Shown here: in pieces, positions 26,901 to 36,317 of the stretch | Position numbering within the stretch: position 1 is the stretch's first letter | Layout: every line of letters begins with the position of its first letter | From: Methylomonas koyamae | GTDB lineage: Bacteria; Pseudomonadota; Gammaproteobacteria; Methylococcales; Methylomonadaceae | Assembly (NCBI RefSeq): GCF_019669905.1 | Contig: NZ_AP019777.1 | Location: forward strand, 3,968,001-4,032,000 | DNA length: 64,000 nt | Direction: 5' to 3' | Program-made: the position numbers and the translations under genes | The notes under the pieces: model-generated | The model's input: only the letters and a program-made list of their open reading frames with translations | What the model was told of the DNA's origin: nothing | Databases searched by the model: none

Positions 26901-29900
26901 CCAGATCGCCGACCTGACCACAGACCAAGTTGCCGGTCTGACCACGACTCAAATTGCCGCGCTGACGACCAGCCAATTGCCAAAATTCAGTTCGGAGCAA
27001 GCGGCTGCTTTGACATCGACTCAACTCGCCAAAATGAGCTCGGCCCAAATAGCGATCATGGAATCGACCGATTTTACGGCCATATCCACGGCGGCCATCA
27101 AAGGTTTGGCAACTGCGGTCTTGCAAGCACTGGCTACTGACCAAATCGCGATTCTGACCACCGGCGCGACTGGTCAAGTTGCGGCTTTGACTTCTGCGCA
27201 AATTGCCGCCCTGACCACATCTCAGATAGCTAAATTCACCTCCGCGCAGGTCAATTCTTTAACTTCGGACCAAGTCACTAAATTCAGCGTCACTCAGTTG
27301 GCGAAGATCGAGACTTCCGATATTTCGGCACTGAAAACCGATGCCATCGCCGCTTTGACCAGCACCCAATTGCAAGGCCTGACTACGCAGCAAATTGCCG
27401 CGTTGACGACTACCCAAGCCGCAGCTTTAACCGCGGACCAGGCGTCGAAATTAACCGCGACCCAAGTCGCCAATATGCCGACACCGTCTTTCGCCGCACT
27501 GACCACCGGGGCCACCGGTGCTTTGGCCAAGCTGGCCACCGATGCGATAGCCGTTCTGAACGCGAATCAGATTCAAGCCCTGACTACAGCCCAAGCCGCA
27601 TCGTTGACCTACACCCAGTTCAACAAGTTTACCTCTACCCAAATCGAAAACATGCAGGCGGTAGACTTTGCAGCGCTGACCACCAACGTCATCGCCAACA
27701 TGTCGACAACGTCGCTGAAGGCTCTATCGACCGACAAGATTACCGAATTGTCGACGGTACAAATTGCCGCATTGACGCCGGACCAGATCGCGGCGTTGAC
27801 CACTACCCAAATGCAGGCATTGACCGAAGGCACAGCCGGCCAAATCGCTAGCTTAAGCGCCGATCAGGTCCAGCAATTGAGTACGACACAGATCGCCGCT
27901 TTGAGAATTGCGCAAATCACGGCACTGGAAACCAACGATTTGGTAGCGATGAGCAAGGTTCAAATCGCGGCACTGACTACCGGCGCAACCGGGCAAATTG
28001 CCGCTCTAACGACAGCCCAAGTACAGAGCCTGACCACGAGCCAAGTCGAAGCGTTGACCTCCAGCCAAATCGCTTCGTTGAGCGATGCCCAAATTGCCGC
28101 ACTGGATTCCGGCGACTTGGCTTATCTCGCTTCAACCGCGATCGGCGGCTTGTCGACCGACCAAATTTCGGCACTGACCAGCAACCAAATCGCCGGTTTG
28201 ACCACCTCGCAAATCAAGGCGCTGACCTCCGACCAGTTGCAGACGTTGTCGGTCGGCACCGCGGGCCAAATCGCCGCGCTGACCACCGAGCAGATTCAAA
28301 AACTGACAACCACTCAGATTTCTCAATTGCTGCCCGATCAGATCGCTGCGATCGAAACCGCCGATTTGCAAAAGCTGACGGTAGACCAAATCAAGGCCCT
28401 GACAACCGGAACTGCCGGCCAAATCGCGGCATTGACCAGCACCCAAGTGCAAAAACTGACTACAACCCAGGCCGGAGCTCTAACCTCGGCGCAAATGGCA
28501 TCGTTGCGCGCCGACCAGGTCGCCGCAATGGAAACCGAGGATTTGGCACAAGTGACAACCGATGCGATTAAAGGCTTGTCGACTTCGGCTATTCAAGCTT
28601 TGACTACCGCAACCAACGGCCAAATTGCCGCTTTAACTACCAGGCAATTGACCGAGCTGACCAGTAGCCAGCTCACTTCGTTGACTGCCGGTGCCAGTGG
28701 TCAGATTGCCGCACTGACCTCAACCCAAGTGTTGAATCTGCAAGCCAGCCAGATTGCGTCGCTGACTACCGACCAAATCCAGGCATTGGAAACGACGGAT
28801 ATAGCGGCGCTGAAAGCGGCTCAGATTCAAGCCTTGACCACTGGCGCAACCGGCCAAGTTGCCGCTTTGAGCTCCACTCAAGTTGCCGCATTGACCTCCG
28901 ATCAAGCGGCAAAATTGAGCGGTGCACAAGTGGCTTCTTTGACACCGGGCCAGGTAGCCGGCTTGGAAACCGCGGATTTGAGTGCGGTTACCACCACCGC
29001 AATTCAAAGCCTGACCACCGACGCGCTGCAGGCTCTGAGCACCGGCACCAACGGCCAAATCGCCTCGTTGACCACAAACCAAGTTGCAGCCTTGACCACA
29101 ACGCAACTGACGGCTTTGACCGTGGAAGCCGATGGTCAAATCGCCTCTTTGACGACCGATCAAGTAGCCAATTTGACCACCACCCAAGTGAGCAAATTAA
29201 CTACCAAGCAAATCCAAGCCTTGGAAACTGCCGACATAGCAGCCTTGAAGACTCCGCAAATCCAGGCGTTGACCACCGCTCAAGTCGCCGCTTTGACGTC
29301 ATCGCAAGTGACGGCGCTGACTTCCGACCAAGCGGCGAATTTGAGCGGTAGCCAAGTTGCCGCTCTAACCCCGGGTCAAATAGCCGGATTGGAAACCGCC
29401 GATTTGCGGGCGATTTCCGCAACGGCGCTGCAAAGCCTGACTACCGATAGCTTGCAAGCGCTGACCACGGCAACCAACGGCCAGATCGCAGCGCTGACGA
29501 CGGCACAAGTTGCGGCACTGACGACAACGCAAATTCAGGCATTGACTCTGGGAGCCGGCGGCCAAGTTGCCGCTCTGACCACCGAACAAGCGGTGGCATT
29601 AACCAGTGACCAATTGCAAAAACTAACCACTAACCAGATTCAAGCGCTGGAAACGGCAGACTTGGCGGCATTGAAAACCACGCAAATCGAGGCGTTCACA
29701 TCTACCCAAATCTCGGCGTTGACGACTTCGCAAGTGGAAAAACTGACCAGCAGCCAAGTGCAAGCGCTTAGCTCGACCCAGTTGGGGGCGCTGAGTGCCG
29801 ACCAAATCGTGAAAATGGAAACCGCCGACTTGCGAGCGGTTACCACCGACGCGATCAAAGGGTTGTCGATTTTGGCTCTGCAAGCCTTGACCACGGCAAC

Positions 29901-31845
29901 CAACGGCCAAATCGCGGCGTTGACGACCGACCAATTGCGGGCTTTGACTTCCAACCAATTGCAAGCTTTGACGCTGGGAACGGACGGCCAGATTGCAACG
30001 TTGTCTTCGGCCCAGTTCGCGGCACTGTCGGCAACGCAAATAGCACAACTGACCACGCGGCAAATCGAAGCGATCCAAACCGCCGACCTGCAAAAACTGT
30101 CGCTCACGCAAATCAGTGGATTGACGACAGACCAAATGGGGGCGCTAACCACAGACCAAGTCGTGGCCTTGGATACCTTGCAAGTTTCGGCGCTGACATC
30201 GACCCAAGTGTCGGCACTGTCGAATGCGCAAGTCGCCAAAATCGAAGCCGGCGACATGGCTTTCGTCAACGTGGCGGGCTTATTGGCTACCGGCGGCTTG
30301 ACCGCACTGACTTCATCGCAAATTCAGGCTTTGAATACAACCCAGTTGGCCGCGCTATCCACTACCCAGATTGCGGCCTTGTCTGCCGGCGCCGGCGGCC
30401 AAATTGCATCGCTAACCACGTCGCAAATCAGCCAGTTGAGTACCACTCAAGTCGGTGCGTTGACCTCGGACCAAATTGCTTCGATCGAAGTCGCCGATTT
30501 GCAAAAAATGACGACGACCCAAATTGCGGCGATTTCCACCAACGTGATCGATAAGTTAACAACTGCGCAAATCGACGCTTTGACAACCACCCAAGTGGAA
30601 GCGTTAACCACAGTCCAACTGCCAAAACTGACGGCAACTCAATTGAACGCGTTGTCGACTTCGGATATCCAGGCGTTGACCGAAGCGCAGTTTGCGGTAC
30701 TGACCACCAGCCAGCTCGATGCGTTGACTTCGACCCAAGTCGGTGCGATCACCGCCAACCAGCTCGATTTCCTGACCGGCGCCCAGGTCACCAGACTGGC
30801 AACGCTGGGTTACAGCACGGTAGACACAGTTGGCATCGAAACTACTTCGACGGTAACAGGCACTACGGTGGCAGACGTGATTGTCGGCGGCGACGGCGCT
30901 CAAACTATCGACGGCGGAACCGGTGCGGATGACCTGTCCGGCGGCGCAGGCAACGATACCTTTGTGTTCGATACCGGCGACGTCAGTTTCGGCGAAACCA
31001 TAAACGGAGGTACCGACTGGGATATCCTGAAAGTCGTTACCAGCACCGATTTTGCCGGAGCCGGTAACTCTGGCATCACCAATGTTGAAGAGTTGATTAT
31101 TACCTCCACCCAAACTGCAACTTTCACCGGCGCGCAATTGACCGGCTCGACATTACTGGTGAACGCTACAGGGGCTGCTGCAGCAACCTTGCAAGTCAAC
31201 GTCGTCGGTGGTACGGCGGTCAGCTTAGCGGGCCTGACCTTTGACGCATTCGGTTCAGGCGACGCTTTCGATACAGGTGTCGACAAAGTGCTTATTACTG
31301 GAGATTCCGACGCCAACACCATCACAGGCACTAGTTTGGCTGACGAAATAACGGGGGGTGCGGGTGCAGACACGATGACGGGAGGTGGCGGTGCAGATAC
31401 CTTCGTATTTGCGGCTGGTGACAGTGGCAACGTGCAGAGCGGCAGTTTCGACACAATAAACGGCTTTATTCTGGCCGATGGTACTGACCCGGATACTCTT
31501 GAGTTGGGTAACCCAACTATTACTGCCGATGCCGCTGGTATAGATATAAAAGATAAACTTAGCGGTGTTGCTCCCAGTAAAGATATAACGGCTACTACCT
31601 TGAATGGCATCATTACTTTGGGTGGCGCTGATGCTGGAGACATTAGTACTTTGCCTCAATGGGTTGAAGTTGCGAGAGCAATGACGACAGTAGATGGCGC
31701 AGTTAGCGCGTTTAAATTGGGTTCAGATACTTATGTGTTCCAAGAAAACACCGGCGGCGATTTGTTGATCAAATTGACCGGTATCTCCACGGCAGACGCT
31801 TTGGCAACCTCCGGTACCGGAGCAAACGACATCCTGATCGGATAA
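23908..31845 (+). CDS. Giant octapeptide-repeat RTX protein, type I secretion substrate
   Basis: A 2645-residue protein with no N-terminal signal peptide. Residues about 10-2300 are an almost unbroken array of the octapeptide (A/S)LTTxQ(I/V)A, well over 200 copies. Variants include an 11-residue form with GxxG (LTTGATGQIAA) and a recurring punctuation unit of the type METADFAAL, about 28 by my count. The C-terminal 340 residues hold RTX nonapeptides in two blocks (GGTGADDLSGGAGNDTF near residue 2340; GGAGADTMTGGGGADTF near 2490) and end GANDILIG, like C-terminal type I signals. Thr, Ala, Gln and Leu dominate; I see no Cys. It lies next to a type I exporter and two GT41 genes, which suggests a glycosylated surface or adhesin protein. 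Confidence 0.9.
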   Translation: MAITTDTDITTLTPAQIAALTTTEIAALTTGATGQIAALLTTQIPSLSAAQIAAFTVDQIPSFTTEAINKLSASQISKFSSTQVGALETADFSAISSAAIAGMTTAVLSGLTTTQIQLLTTGTNGQVAGLSVGSAGQIAALTTTQVKALTFDQVASLTSNQAKYLSGAQVAALDDADFGALKDSALSQLTTSAISSITTTQIQNLTSAQSDGLTNAQVARLNSAQVAQISTDALASITTAAIKGLTASAVAGLTDAQVAALTTGSAGQVASLTTLQVAALKSTQIDALTSAQAAALTSAQAAALNSTQISNLSTSAFAALDSDAIRGLSTAAVAALSTATDGQIVALSTQQAAAFTSAQIAALSSSQFSAMESTDLVAISSSAIKGMTTSVLTSLSTTQIQKLTTGTNGQVAGLTTAQIAAMTSDQIVAFGSSQAGSLTSAQAAALTSTQVANMETEDFAALTTGANGALAKLTTNAITALTTGASGHIRALTTGQAASLTAAQVGKFNSDQLSDMETADFAALSSSAIAGISTTNISSLTTSQIAALSTTQAPALTAAQISKLSTGQVQAIETADFAELSNSAVAGFTTAQIAALTTGATGQIAALTTNQAASLTSAEMAAFSSDQITSFETADLAKIKVASIKGLTTDALAALTTSQIQALTTGATGQIAALTTAQIQALTPTQIEALTTAQAGSLTSSQVAILSTAQFASMEATDFAAITSLGIKGLSTAIVANLTTTQFASLTTGTNGQIAALTTAQIAVLTTGTNGQIAALTTDQAASLTSTQVAKFTSDQFASMESADFAKLSPAGVKGLSTATIAGLTTAQIASMSTGATGLLAGLSTSQIAALTSTQLEALSSDQEASLTSAQVAALSTGQFSVLISETTDSADFVNFSSIGIRGLSTGVISNLTTDQIQLLTTGSAGQIAGMTSLQVAALTTDQIVALTTSQAASFSSSQLTGLTTTQAANLESADFQKLSSNAIKGLSSSVIASLSTTQIADLTTDQVAGLTTTQIAALTTSQLPKFSSEQAAALTSTQLAKMSSAQIAIMESTDFTAISTAAIKGLATAVLQALATDQIAILTTGATGQVAALTSAQIAALTTSQIAKFTSAQVNSLTSDQVTKFSVTQLAKIETSDISALKTDAIAALTSTQLQGLTTQQIAALTTTQAAALTADQASKLTATQVANMPTPSFAALTTGATGALAKLATDAIAVLNANQIQALTTAQAASLTYTQFNKFTSTQIENMQAVDFAALTTNVIANMSTTSLKALSTDKITELSTVQIAALTPDQIAALTTTQMQALTEGTAGQIASLSADQVQQLSTTQIAALRIAQITALETNDLVAMSKVQIAALTTGATGQIAALTTAQVQSLTTSQVEALTSSQIASLSDAQIAALDSGDLAYLASTAIGGLSTDQISALTSNQIAGLTTSQIKALTSDQLQTLSVGTAGQIAALTTEQIQKLTTTQISQLLPDQIAAIETADLQKLTVDQIKALTTGTAGQIAALTSTQVQKLTTTQAGALTSAQMASLRADQVAAMETEDLAQVTTDAIKGLSTSAIQALTTATNGQIAALTTRQLTELTSSQLTSLTAGASGQIAALTSTQVLNLQASQIASLTTDQIQALETTDIAALKAAQIQALTTGATGQVAALSSTQVAALTSDQAAKLSGAQVASLTPGQVAGLETADLSAVTTTAIQSLTTDALQALSTGTNGQIASLTTNQVAALTTTQLTALTVEADGQIASLTTDQVANLTTTQVSKLTTKQIQALETADIAALKTPQIQALTTAQVAALTSSQVTALTSDQAANLSGSQVAALTPGQIAGLETADLRAISATALQSLTTDSLQALTTATNGQIAALTTAQVAALTTTQIQALTLGAGGQVAALTTEQAVALTSDQLQKLTTNQIQALETADLAALKTTQIEAFTSTQISALTTSQVEKLTSSQVQALSSTQLGALSADQIVKMETADLRAVTTDAIKGLSILALQALTTATNGQIAALTTDQLRALTSNQLQALTLGTDGQIATLSSAQFAALSATQIAQLTTRQIEAIQTADLQKLSLTQISGLTTDQMGALTTDQVVALDTLQVSALTSTQVSALSNAQVAKIEAGDMAFVNVAGLLATGGLTALTSSQIQALNTTQLAALSTTQIAALSAGAGGQIASLTTSQISQLSTTQVGALTSDQIASIEVADLQKMTTTQIAAISTNVIDKLTTAQIDALTTTQVEALTTVQLPKLTATQLNALSTSDIQALTEAQFAVLTTSQLDALTSTQVGAITANQLDFLTGAQVTRLATLGYSTVDTVGIETTSTVTGTTVADVIVGGDGAQTIDGGTGADDLSGGAGNDTFVFDTGDVSFGETINGGTDWDILKVVTSTDFAGAGNSGITNVEELIITSTQTATFTGAQLTGSTLLVNATGAAAATLQVNVVGGTAVSLAGLTFDAFGSGDAFDTGVDKVLITGDSDANTITGTSLADEITGGAGADTMTGGGGADTFVFAAGDSGNVQSGSFDTINGFILADGTDPDTLELGNPTITADAAGIDIKDKLSGVAPSKDITATTLNGIITLGGADAGDISTLPQWVEVARAMTTVDGAVSAFKLGSDTYVFQENTGGDLLIKLTGISTADALATSGTGANDILIG
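23935..30810 (+). repeat. Coding array of octapeptide (24-bp) repeats
   Basis: Nearly 7 kb of diverged 24-bp coding units for LTTxQIxA, with occasional 33-bp units carrying a GxxG insertion. Units group into modules of about 80 residues bounded by (M/L/I)ETADF-type octads. DNA identity between units is imperfect (many synonymous changes), so the array is old or under protein-level selection. Larger blocks, such as those around 28,800-29,600, look more recently duplicated. Borders are approximate. Confidence 0.9.
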
Positions 31846-31862
31846 GCTCTAGCCGTAAGCCC

Positions 31863-31899
31863 AAAAGCCGTCCCCTGCGCGAGCGGGGACGGCTTTTTT
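31863..31899 (+). terminator. Rho-independent terminator of the giant repeat gene
   Basis: A strong GC-rich stem (AAAAGCCGTCCCC at 31863-31875 with GGGGACGGCTTTT from 31885) with a 9-base loop, followed by a run of T. It ends 54 bases after the giant gene stop. Confidence 0.92.
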
Positions 31900-32092
31900 A
31901 TTGCCGTTATTCGGCGGGCCTTAATGCCTGGCAAATAAAAACACTGCCGGCAGTCTATAATTTCCAGAATACGGCCGCCGTGGCAACTCAGCAGTTTTGC
32001 ATGCACAGCGGCAGCCCCGAGCCGCCGGAACCGAATTTTTATTGCCTACGATTCCCGAAACTCGCAACCACAACGCAAAACAAGGTAGATAC

Positions 32093-35000
32093 ATGGAGAA
32101 AACCCCTTTTTGGCCGATCGATATCGAGAACGGCGTTAGCGTATGCGCGGCCAGCGACATCAATTTGATGACCCCCTACGTGTTGCTGGAACAGGAGGAT
32201 TGGTTCGAAGACGAAATGGATTTTATCCGGAGCTACATCGAGCCGGGCATGAACAGTCTGGATATCGGCGCCAATCATGGGGTATATGCACTAAGCATCG
32301 CTAAACTGCTCGACAGCGGCAGGGTCTGGGCGTTCGAACCGACCTCGGCGCCGGGAACAATGTTGCAGCGCAGCATCGAGCTGAACGCCTTTTCCGGTAA
32401 AGTCAACCTGCTGCGTTTCGGCTTATCCGATACCACCCGGCAAGCGGAAATCAGCGTATCGGCCAACAGCGAACTTAACTCGTTGAGCGGCAGCGGCCAA
32501 AATAAGGAGACCATCCAGTTACGCACCCTGGACGACAGCTTGGCCGAATATGCTCCAGGCGTAACGGTCGATTTCGTCAAAATGGACGCCGAAGGCGAAG
32601 AGGTTAATGTGCTGAAAGGCGGCCAACGCTTTTTCAGCGAACAGTCGCCGCTATTGATGTTCGAGTTAATGCACGGCAGCCAAATCAATCACGGCCTGAT
32701 CGACGCCGTCCGCCAATTCGGTTTCGGCATTTACCGCTTGATCGCCGAGCCCAACGTCTTGGTCGAGTTCGATGCCGCTCAACATAGCGAGACCTTAAAC
32801 CTGTTCGCCTGCAAACCGGATCGGGCGGAAATATTGCGCCAACGCGGTTTGTTACTGGAAGCTATCCCGCAATCCGCCGTAACGTTAGACAACTTCGACG
32901 TCGACGCTTTTTTTGCCGGTTGCGATTACTCCCGCTATTGCCTGCCGCTCGACAGCGGCGAATTGGCGCCGGATTTTCGGCAACTACTGATGCTTTGCGC
33001 CGCCTACGAATGGGGCAACCGCACTGCGGGCGAAAAGTTGAACTTGCTGCAGCAAGCCAGAATTTTAGCCGAGCCGCACAACACGCTGAACATAGCGGCC
33101 GAGTCGGAAAAGACGCCCTGGCTGGTCATGCTGGTTTACGTTTACTACAAATTGGGCATGCGTGCTGCCGCCTTGTCGACCGCAGCCACATTGTTGTTAA
33201 ACATCAACGTGTTGACCGACTTCCACCACCCGTTTCTGCCGCCGCTGAGCCGGGACTTGAAACGCCCGGTCGTCGGGTCGGTCGGCGAATGGTTGAAATG
33301 CCTGCTGATCGAGTTCTACGAGACCAAGCGCAGTTTTTCTTCCTATTTTTTGGCCGATCCGCTGAGCGTGCTGGATTTGATCCAAAACAGCCCGAACTTA
33401 TCGGTCGGCATCGCCCGCCGCTATGCGCTGGCCAGCTTGCGTCGGCAAAAACCGATTCCCGAGCATATCAAGCAACTGATCGTCCAAAACAATCGCAACA
33501 ACATAAGCATTTGGCGGGGCCTGTTAAACCTGCCGCAGGCTTTCAACCTGCTCGACGCCTTATTAAGAACCGAAGCTCAGCCGTTGCGAGTCAATATCGT
33601 CGATATCGGCGCCAGTTCTCACGGCCAATTGACCGAACCTTACGCACCGTTGATGCAAGCCGATTTGGCGACCGTGGTCGGATTCGAGCCCGATCCGGAG
33701 GCGCACGCCAAGTTATGCGAGATTTACGCCGGTAACGCATCCTACCGCTACCTGCCCTATTTCGTCGGCAAGGGCGGTCCGGCGACTTACTACGAGACCA
33801 ACTGGTTCATGACCGGCTCGTTGTACAAACCGAATAAACCGTTATTGGACGCGTTTTTCCAACTGGGCGACGTGGTGCAGTTGGTTGCCGAACACCCGGT
33901 CGAAACGGTCAGCCTGGACCAACTCAGCGACTTGGGCAACGTCGATATGGTCAAAATCGACGTCCAAGGCGGCGAGCTCGACGTGTTCAAAGGCGGCGCC
34001 AAAGCGCTCGCCGATACCTTGGTGATTTGGACCGAAGTCGAATTCGTCGAGCTATACGAAGGCCAGCCGTTGTTTGCCGAAGTCGAACAATTCCTGCGCT
34101 CGCAAGGTTTTATGTTCCACTGCTTCACCGGCATCGTACCGCGCAGTTTCAAACCGCTGGTTCTGAAAGACAACCCCTACGCCGGCATCAAGCAGGCGAT
34201 CTGGTCCGACGCAGTGTTCGTGCGAGACTTTCGAAAACTGGACCGGCTCAGCAACCTGCAATTGCGCAAACTTGCGGCGATATTGGACAGCGTGGTGCAG
34301 TCGCCCGATTTTTGCCTGCTGGTACTGAAAGAACTGGACCGCAGAGAAGGCTCGCAGTTGGCTGAGCTATACACCAACAACCTACCCAGCCATTTTGCGC
34401 TGACGACGCCGACCGCCACGCTGCTTAGCGCCAACGATGCCACCGTCGTCCAGCAGAAAACCATGAAAGCGTTGGAGTTGCAAAACAGCAATGACGCCCC
34501 CGGAGCCAAGCAATTGTTTTTGGAAGTGTTGCAACTGCAACCGCAAAACTTCCCGGCGCTGTACTCGCTGGCGGTGCTTGCGTCGCAAGCCGACGAACAA
34601 CAGGAGGCGTTGGACTGGATCGGCAAAGCCATCGCCAGCGACACCGGCCGCAGTTATGCGCCGGCGCATTTCGTGCAAGCCGTGGTACTGCAATCTCTGG
34701 GACGTTTCGACGAATCGTTGGCGGCCTACCAACAGGCGATTGCGCTGGATCCGGCCTACGAAAGCGCAATGATCAACCGCAGCAACCTGTACTACGAGAT
34801 CAAACAACACGTCAAAGCGATCGAAAGCTTTAACGAAGCTCTAAAAGTCAATCCTAAGTCGGATAAGGCGCTGGCCGGTTTGGGAATTATCCTGACCGAA
34901 ATGAACCGCTACGAAGACGCGATTCCGCTGTTCGAGCAACTGTTGGCGGCCAATCCGGAATTCGATTACGGCCGAGGTTTGCTGTTTCACGCCGAACAAC

Positions 35001-36301
35001 ATTGCTGCGACTGGCGCCGGTTCGAGGAAAGCCGCGATATTATCGAAACCGGCGTCCGCGCCGGGCGCAAGGTCTGCAAAACGCTGCCGTTCATGTCCTT
35101 GTCCAACTCGCCGGAAGATTTGCTGCAATGCGTCAAGATTTTCGCAGAGCATTTGTTTCCGCCGAAAAACAAGGCGTTATGGAACGGCGAGCGCTACCGG
35201 CACGATAAAATCCGTCTGGCCTACGTGTCGCCGGATTTTCGCGAGCATCCGGTCGGGCATTTGATGGCCGGCATCATCGAGCACCACGACCAATCCAAAT
35301 TCGAGACCATTGCCATTTCGCTCGGTTTGGACGACAAAGGCGCATTGCGGCAACGCTTCGAAAACGCATTCGGCCGATTTATCGACGTGCGCGGCAAAAA
35401 ATCCTGGGAAATCGCGGAATTGATCCGTAGCCTGGAAGTGGACGTGCTGATCGATTTGGCCGGCTATACCGCCGACTCCCGCACCGATATTTTCAGTTAC
35501 CGGCCGGCCCCGATCCACGTCAATTTCCTGGGCTACCCCGGCTCGTTGGGTCTGGATTATATGGACTATATCCTGGCCGACCGCGTCGTCATCCCGGAAG
35601 GCCATCAAAAATATTACAGCGAGAAAGTCGCCTATCTGCCCAACGCTTATCTGCCGACCGACTCGAATCTGAAAATTGCCGAACGTACGCCAACCCGCGC
35701 CGAAATGGGCTTACCGGAAACCGGCGTCATCTTTTGCTCGTTCAACCACGATTACAAAATCAATCCGCCGATGTTCGACATCTGGATGCGTCTGCTCGGG
35801 CAAGTACCCGGCAGCGTGTTGTGGCTGATGAAATTGAACGAACCCGCGCAACGTAATTTGCGCCGGGAAGCGGAACAACGCGGTATCGACCCGAACCGGC
35901 TGGTGTTCGCCACTCGCGTCCCGGCGGTGGAAGACCATCTGGCCCGCTATCGGCTGGCCGACATGTTTCTGGATACCACGCCTTACAACGCGCACACCAC
36001 CGCCAGCGACGCGTTGCGGGTGGGACTGCCGGTGGTAACTTACCTGGGCAATACCTTTTCCGGCCGCGTCGCGGCGAGTTTGTTGCATGCAATCGGTTTG
36101 CCCGAATTGATCGCACACTCGCTGCAAGAGTACGAGACTTTGGCATTGAAACTGGCCAACGACAGCGCTTATCTGGCCGACATCAAAACCAAACTGCTCG
36201 AGAATCAAAAATCCTATCCCTTGTTCGACACCGAATTGTTCTGCCGCAATCTGGAACAGACGTTGTGCGAGATCGTTGCAAATCCGCGCGGACCGGTGTA
36301 A
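32093..36301 (+). CDS. FkbM-FkbM-TPR-GT41 multidomain glycosyltransferase/methyltransferase
   Basis: A 1402-residue cytoplasmic protein. Order: FkbM methyltransferase 1 (about 50-240; SLDIGANHGVYALS, KMDAEGEEVNVLKGG), a helical linker, FkbM methyltransferase 2 (about 498-700; NIVDIGASSHG, KIDVQGGELDVFKGG), TPR repeats (about 790-960), and a GT41 O-GlcNAc-transferase-like domain (about 1035-1395). The last keeps the active-site pattern: DFREHPVGHLM, FNHDYKINPPMFDIW, and NAHTTASDALRVGLPVV. GT41 enzymes put GlcNAc on Ser/Thr of proteins; FkbM domains O-methylate sugars. I chose the ATG at 32093 (AAGG 7 bases before); the frame opens upstream to 31997. Likely target: the giant Thr-rich protein encoded just upstream. 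Confidence 0.87.
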   Translation: MEKTPFWPIDIENGVSVCAASDINLMTPYVLLEQEDWFEDEMDFIRSYIEPGMNSLDIGANHGVYALSIAKLLDSGRVWAFEPTSAPGTMLQRSIELNAFSGKVNLLRFGLSDTTRQAEISVSANSELNSLSGSGQNKETIQLRTLDDSLAEYAPGVTVDFVKMDAEGEEVNVLKGGQRFFSEQSPLLMFELMHGSQINHGLIDAVRQFGFGIYRLIAEPNVLVEFDAAQHSETLNLFACKPDRAEILRQRGLLLEAIPQSAVTLDNFDVDAFFAGCDYSRYCLPLDSGELAPDFRQLLMLCAAYEWGNRTAGEKLNLLQQARILAEPHNTLNIAAESEKTPWLVMLVYVYYKLGMRAAALSTAATLLLNINVLTDFHHPFLPPLSRDLKRPVVGSVGEWLKCLLIEFYETKRSFSSYFLADPLSVLDLIQNSPNLSVGIARRYALASLRRQKPIPEHIKQLIVQNNRNNISIWRGLLNLPQAFNLLDALLRTEAQPLRVNIVDIGASSHGQLTEPYAPLMQADLATVVGFEPDPEAHAKLCEIYAGNASYRYLPYFVGKGGPATYYETNWFMTGSLYKPNKPLLDAFFQLGDVVQLVAEHPVETVSLDQLSDLGNVDMVKIDVQGGELDVFKGGAKALADTLVIWTEVEFVELYEGQPLFAEVEQFLRSQGFMFHCFTGIVPRSFKPLVLKDNPYAGIKQAIWSDAVFVRDFRKLDRLSNLQLRKLAAILDSVVQSPDFCLLVLKELDRREGSQLAELYTNNLPSHFALTTPTATLLSANDATVVQQKTMKALELQNSNDAPGAKQLFLEVLQLQPQNFPALYSLAVLASQADEQQEALDWIGKAIASDTGRSYAPAHFVQAVVLQSLGRFDESLAAYQQAIALDPAYESAMINRSNLYYEIKQHVKAIESFNEALKVNPKSDKALAGLGIILTEMNRYEDAIPLFEQLLAANPEFDYGRGLLFHAEQHCCDWRRFEESRDIIETGVRAGRKVCKTLPFMSLSNSPEDLLQCVKIFAEHLFPPKNKALWNGERYRHDKIRLAYVSPDFREHPVGHLMAGIIEHHDQSKFETIAISLGLDDKGALRQRFENAFGRFIDVRGKKSWEIAELIRSLEVDVLIDLAGYTADSRTDIFSYRPAPIHVNFLGYPGSLGLDYMDYILADRVVIPEGHQKYYSEKVAYLPNAYLPTDSNLKIAERTPTRAEMGLPETGVIFCSFNHDYKINPPMFDIWMRLLGQVPGSVLWLMKLNEPAQRNLRREAEQRGIDPNRLVFATRVPAVEDHLARYRLADMFLDTTPYNAHTTASDALRVGLPVVTYLGNTFSGRVAASLLHAIGLPELIAHSLQEYETLALKLANDSAYLADIKTKLLENQKSYPLFDTELFCRNLEQTLCEIVANPRGPV

Positions 36302-36317
36302 CCAACGCGTAACGGCG

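Noticed and set aside
23935..30810. Repeat array considered as a CRISPR
   Set aside because: Units are 24 bp, contiguous, coding and diverged, with no constant repeat separated by unique spacers, and no cas genes are near.
24193..31659. Many long minus-strand open frames opposite the giant repeat gene
   Set aside because: They are mirror frames of a regular 24-bp coding repeat, lack ribosome sites and encode Gly/Arg/Gln-rich low-complexity strings. The plus-strand frame has RTX motifs and fits the exporter.
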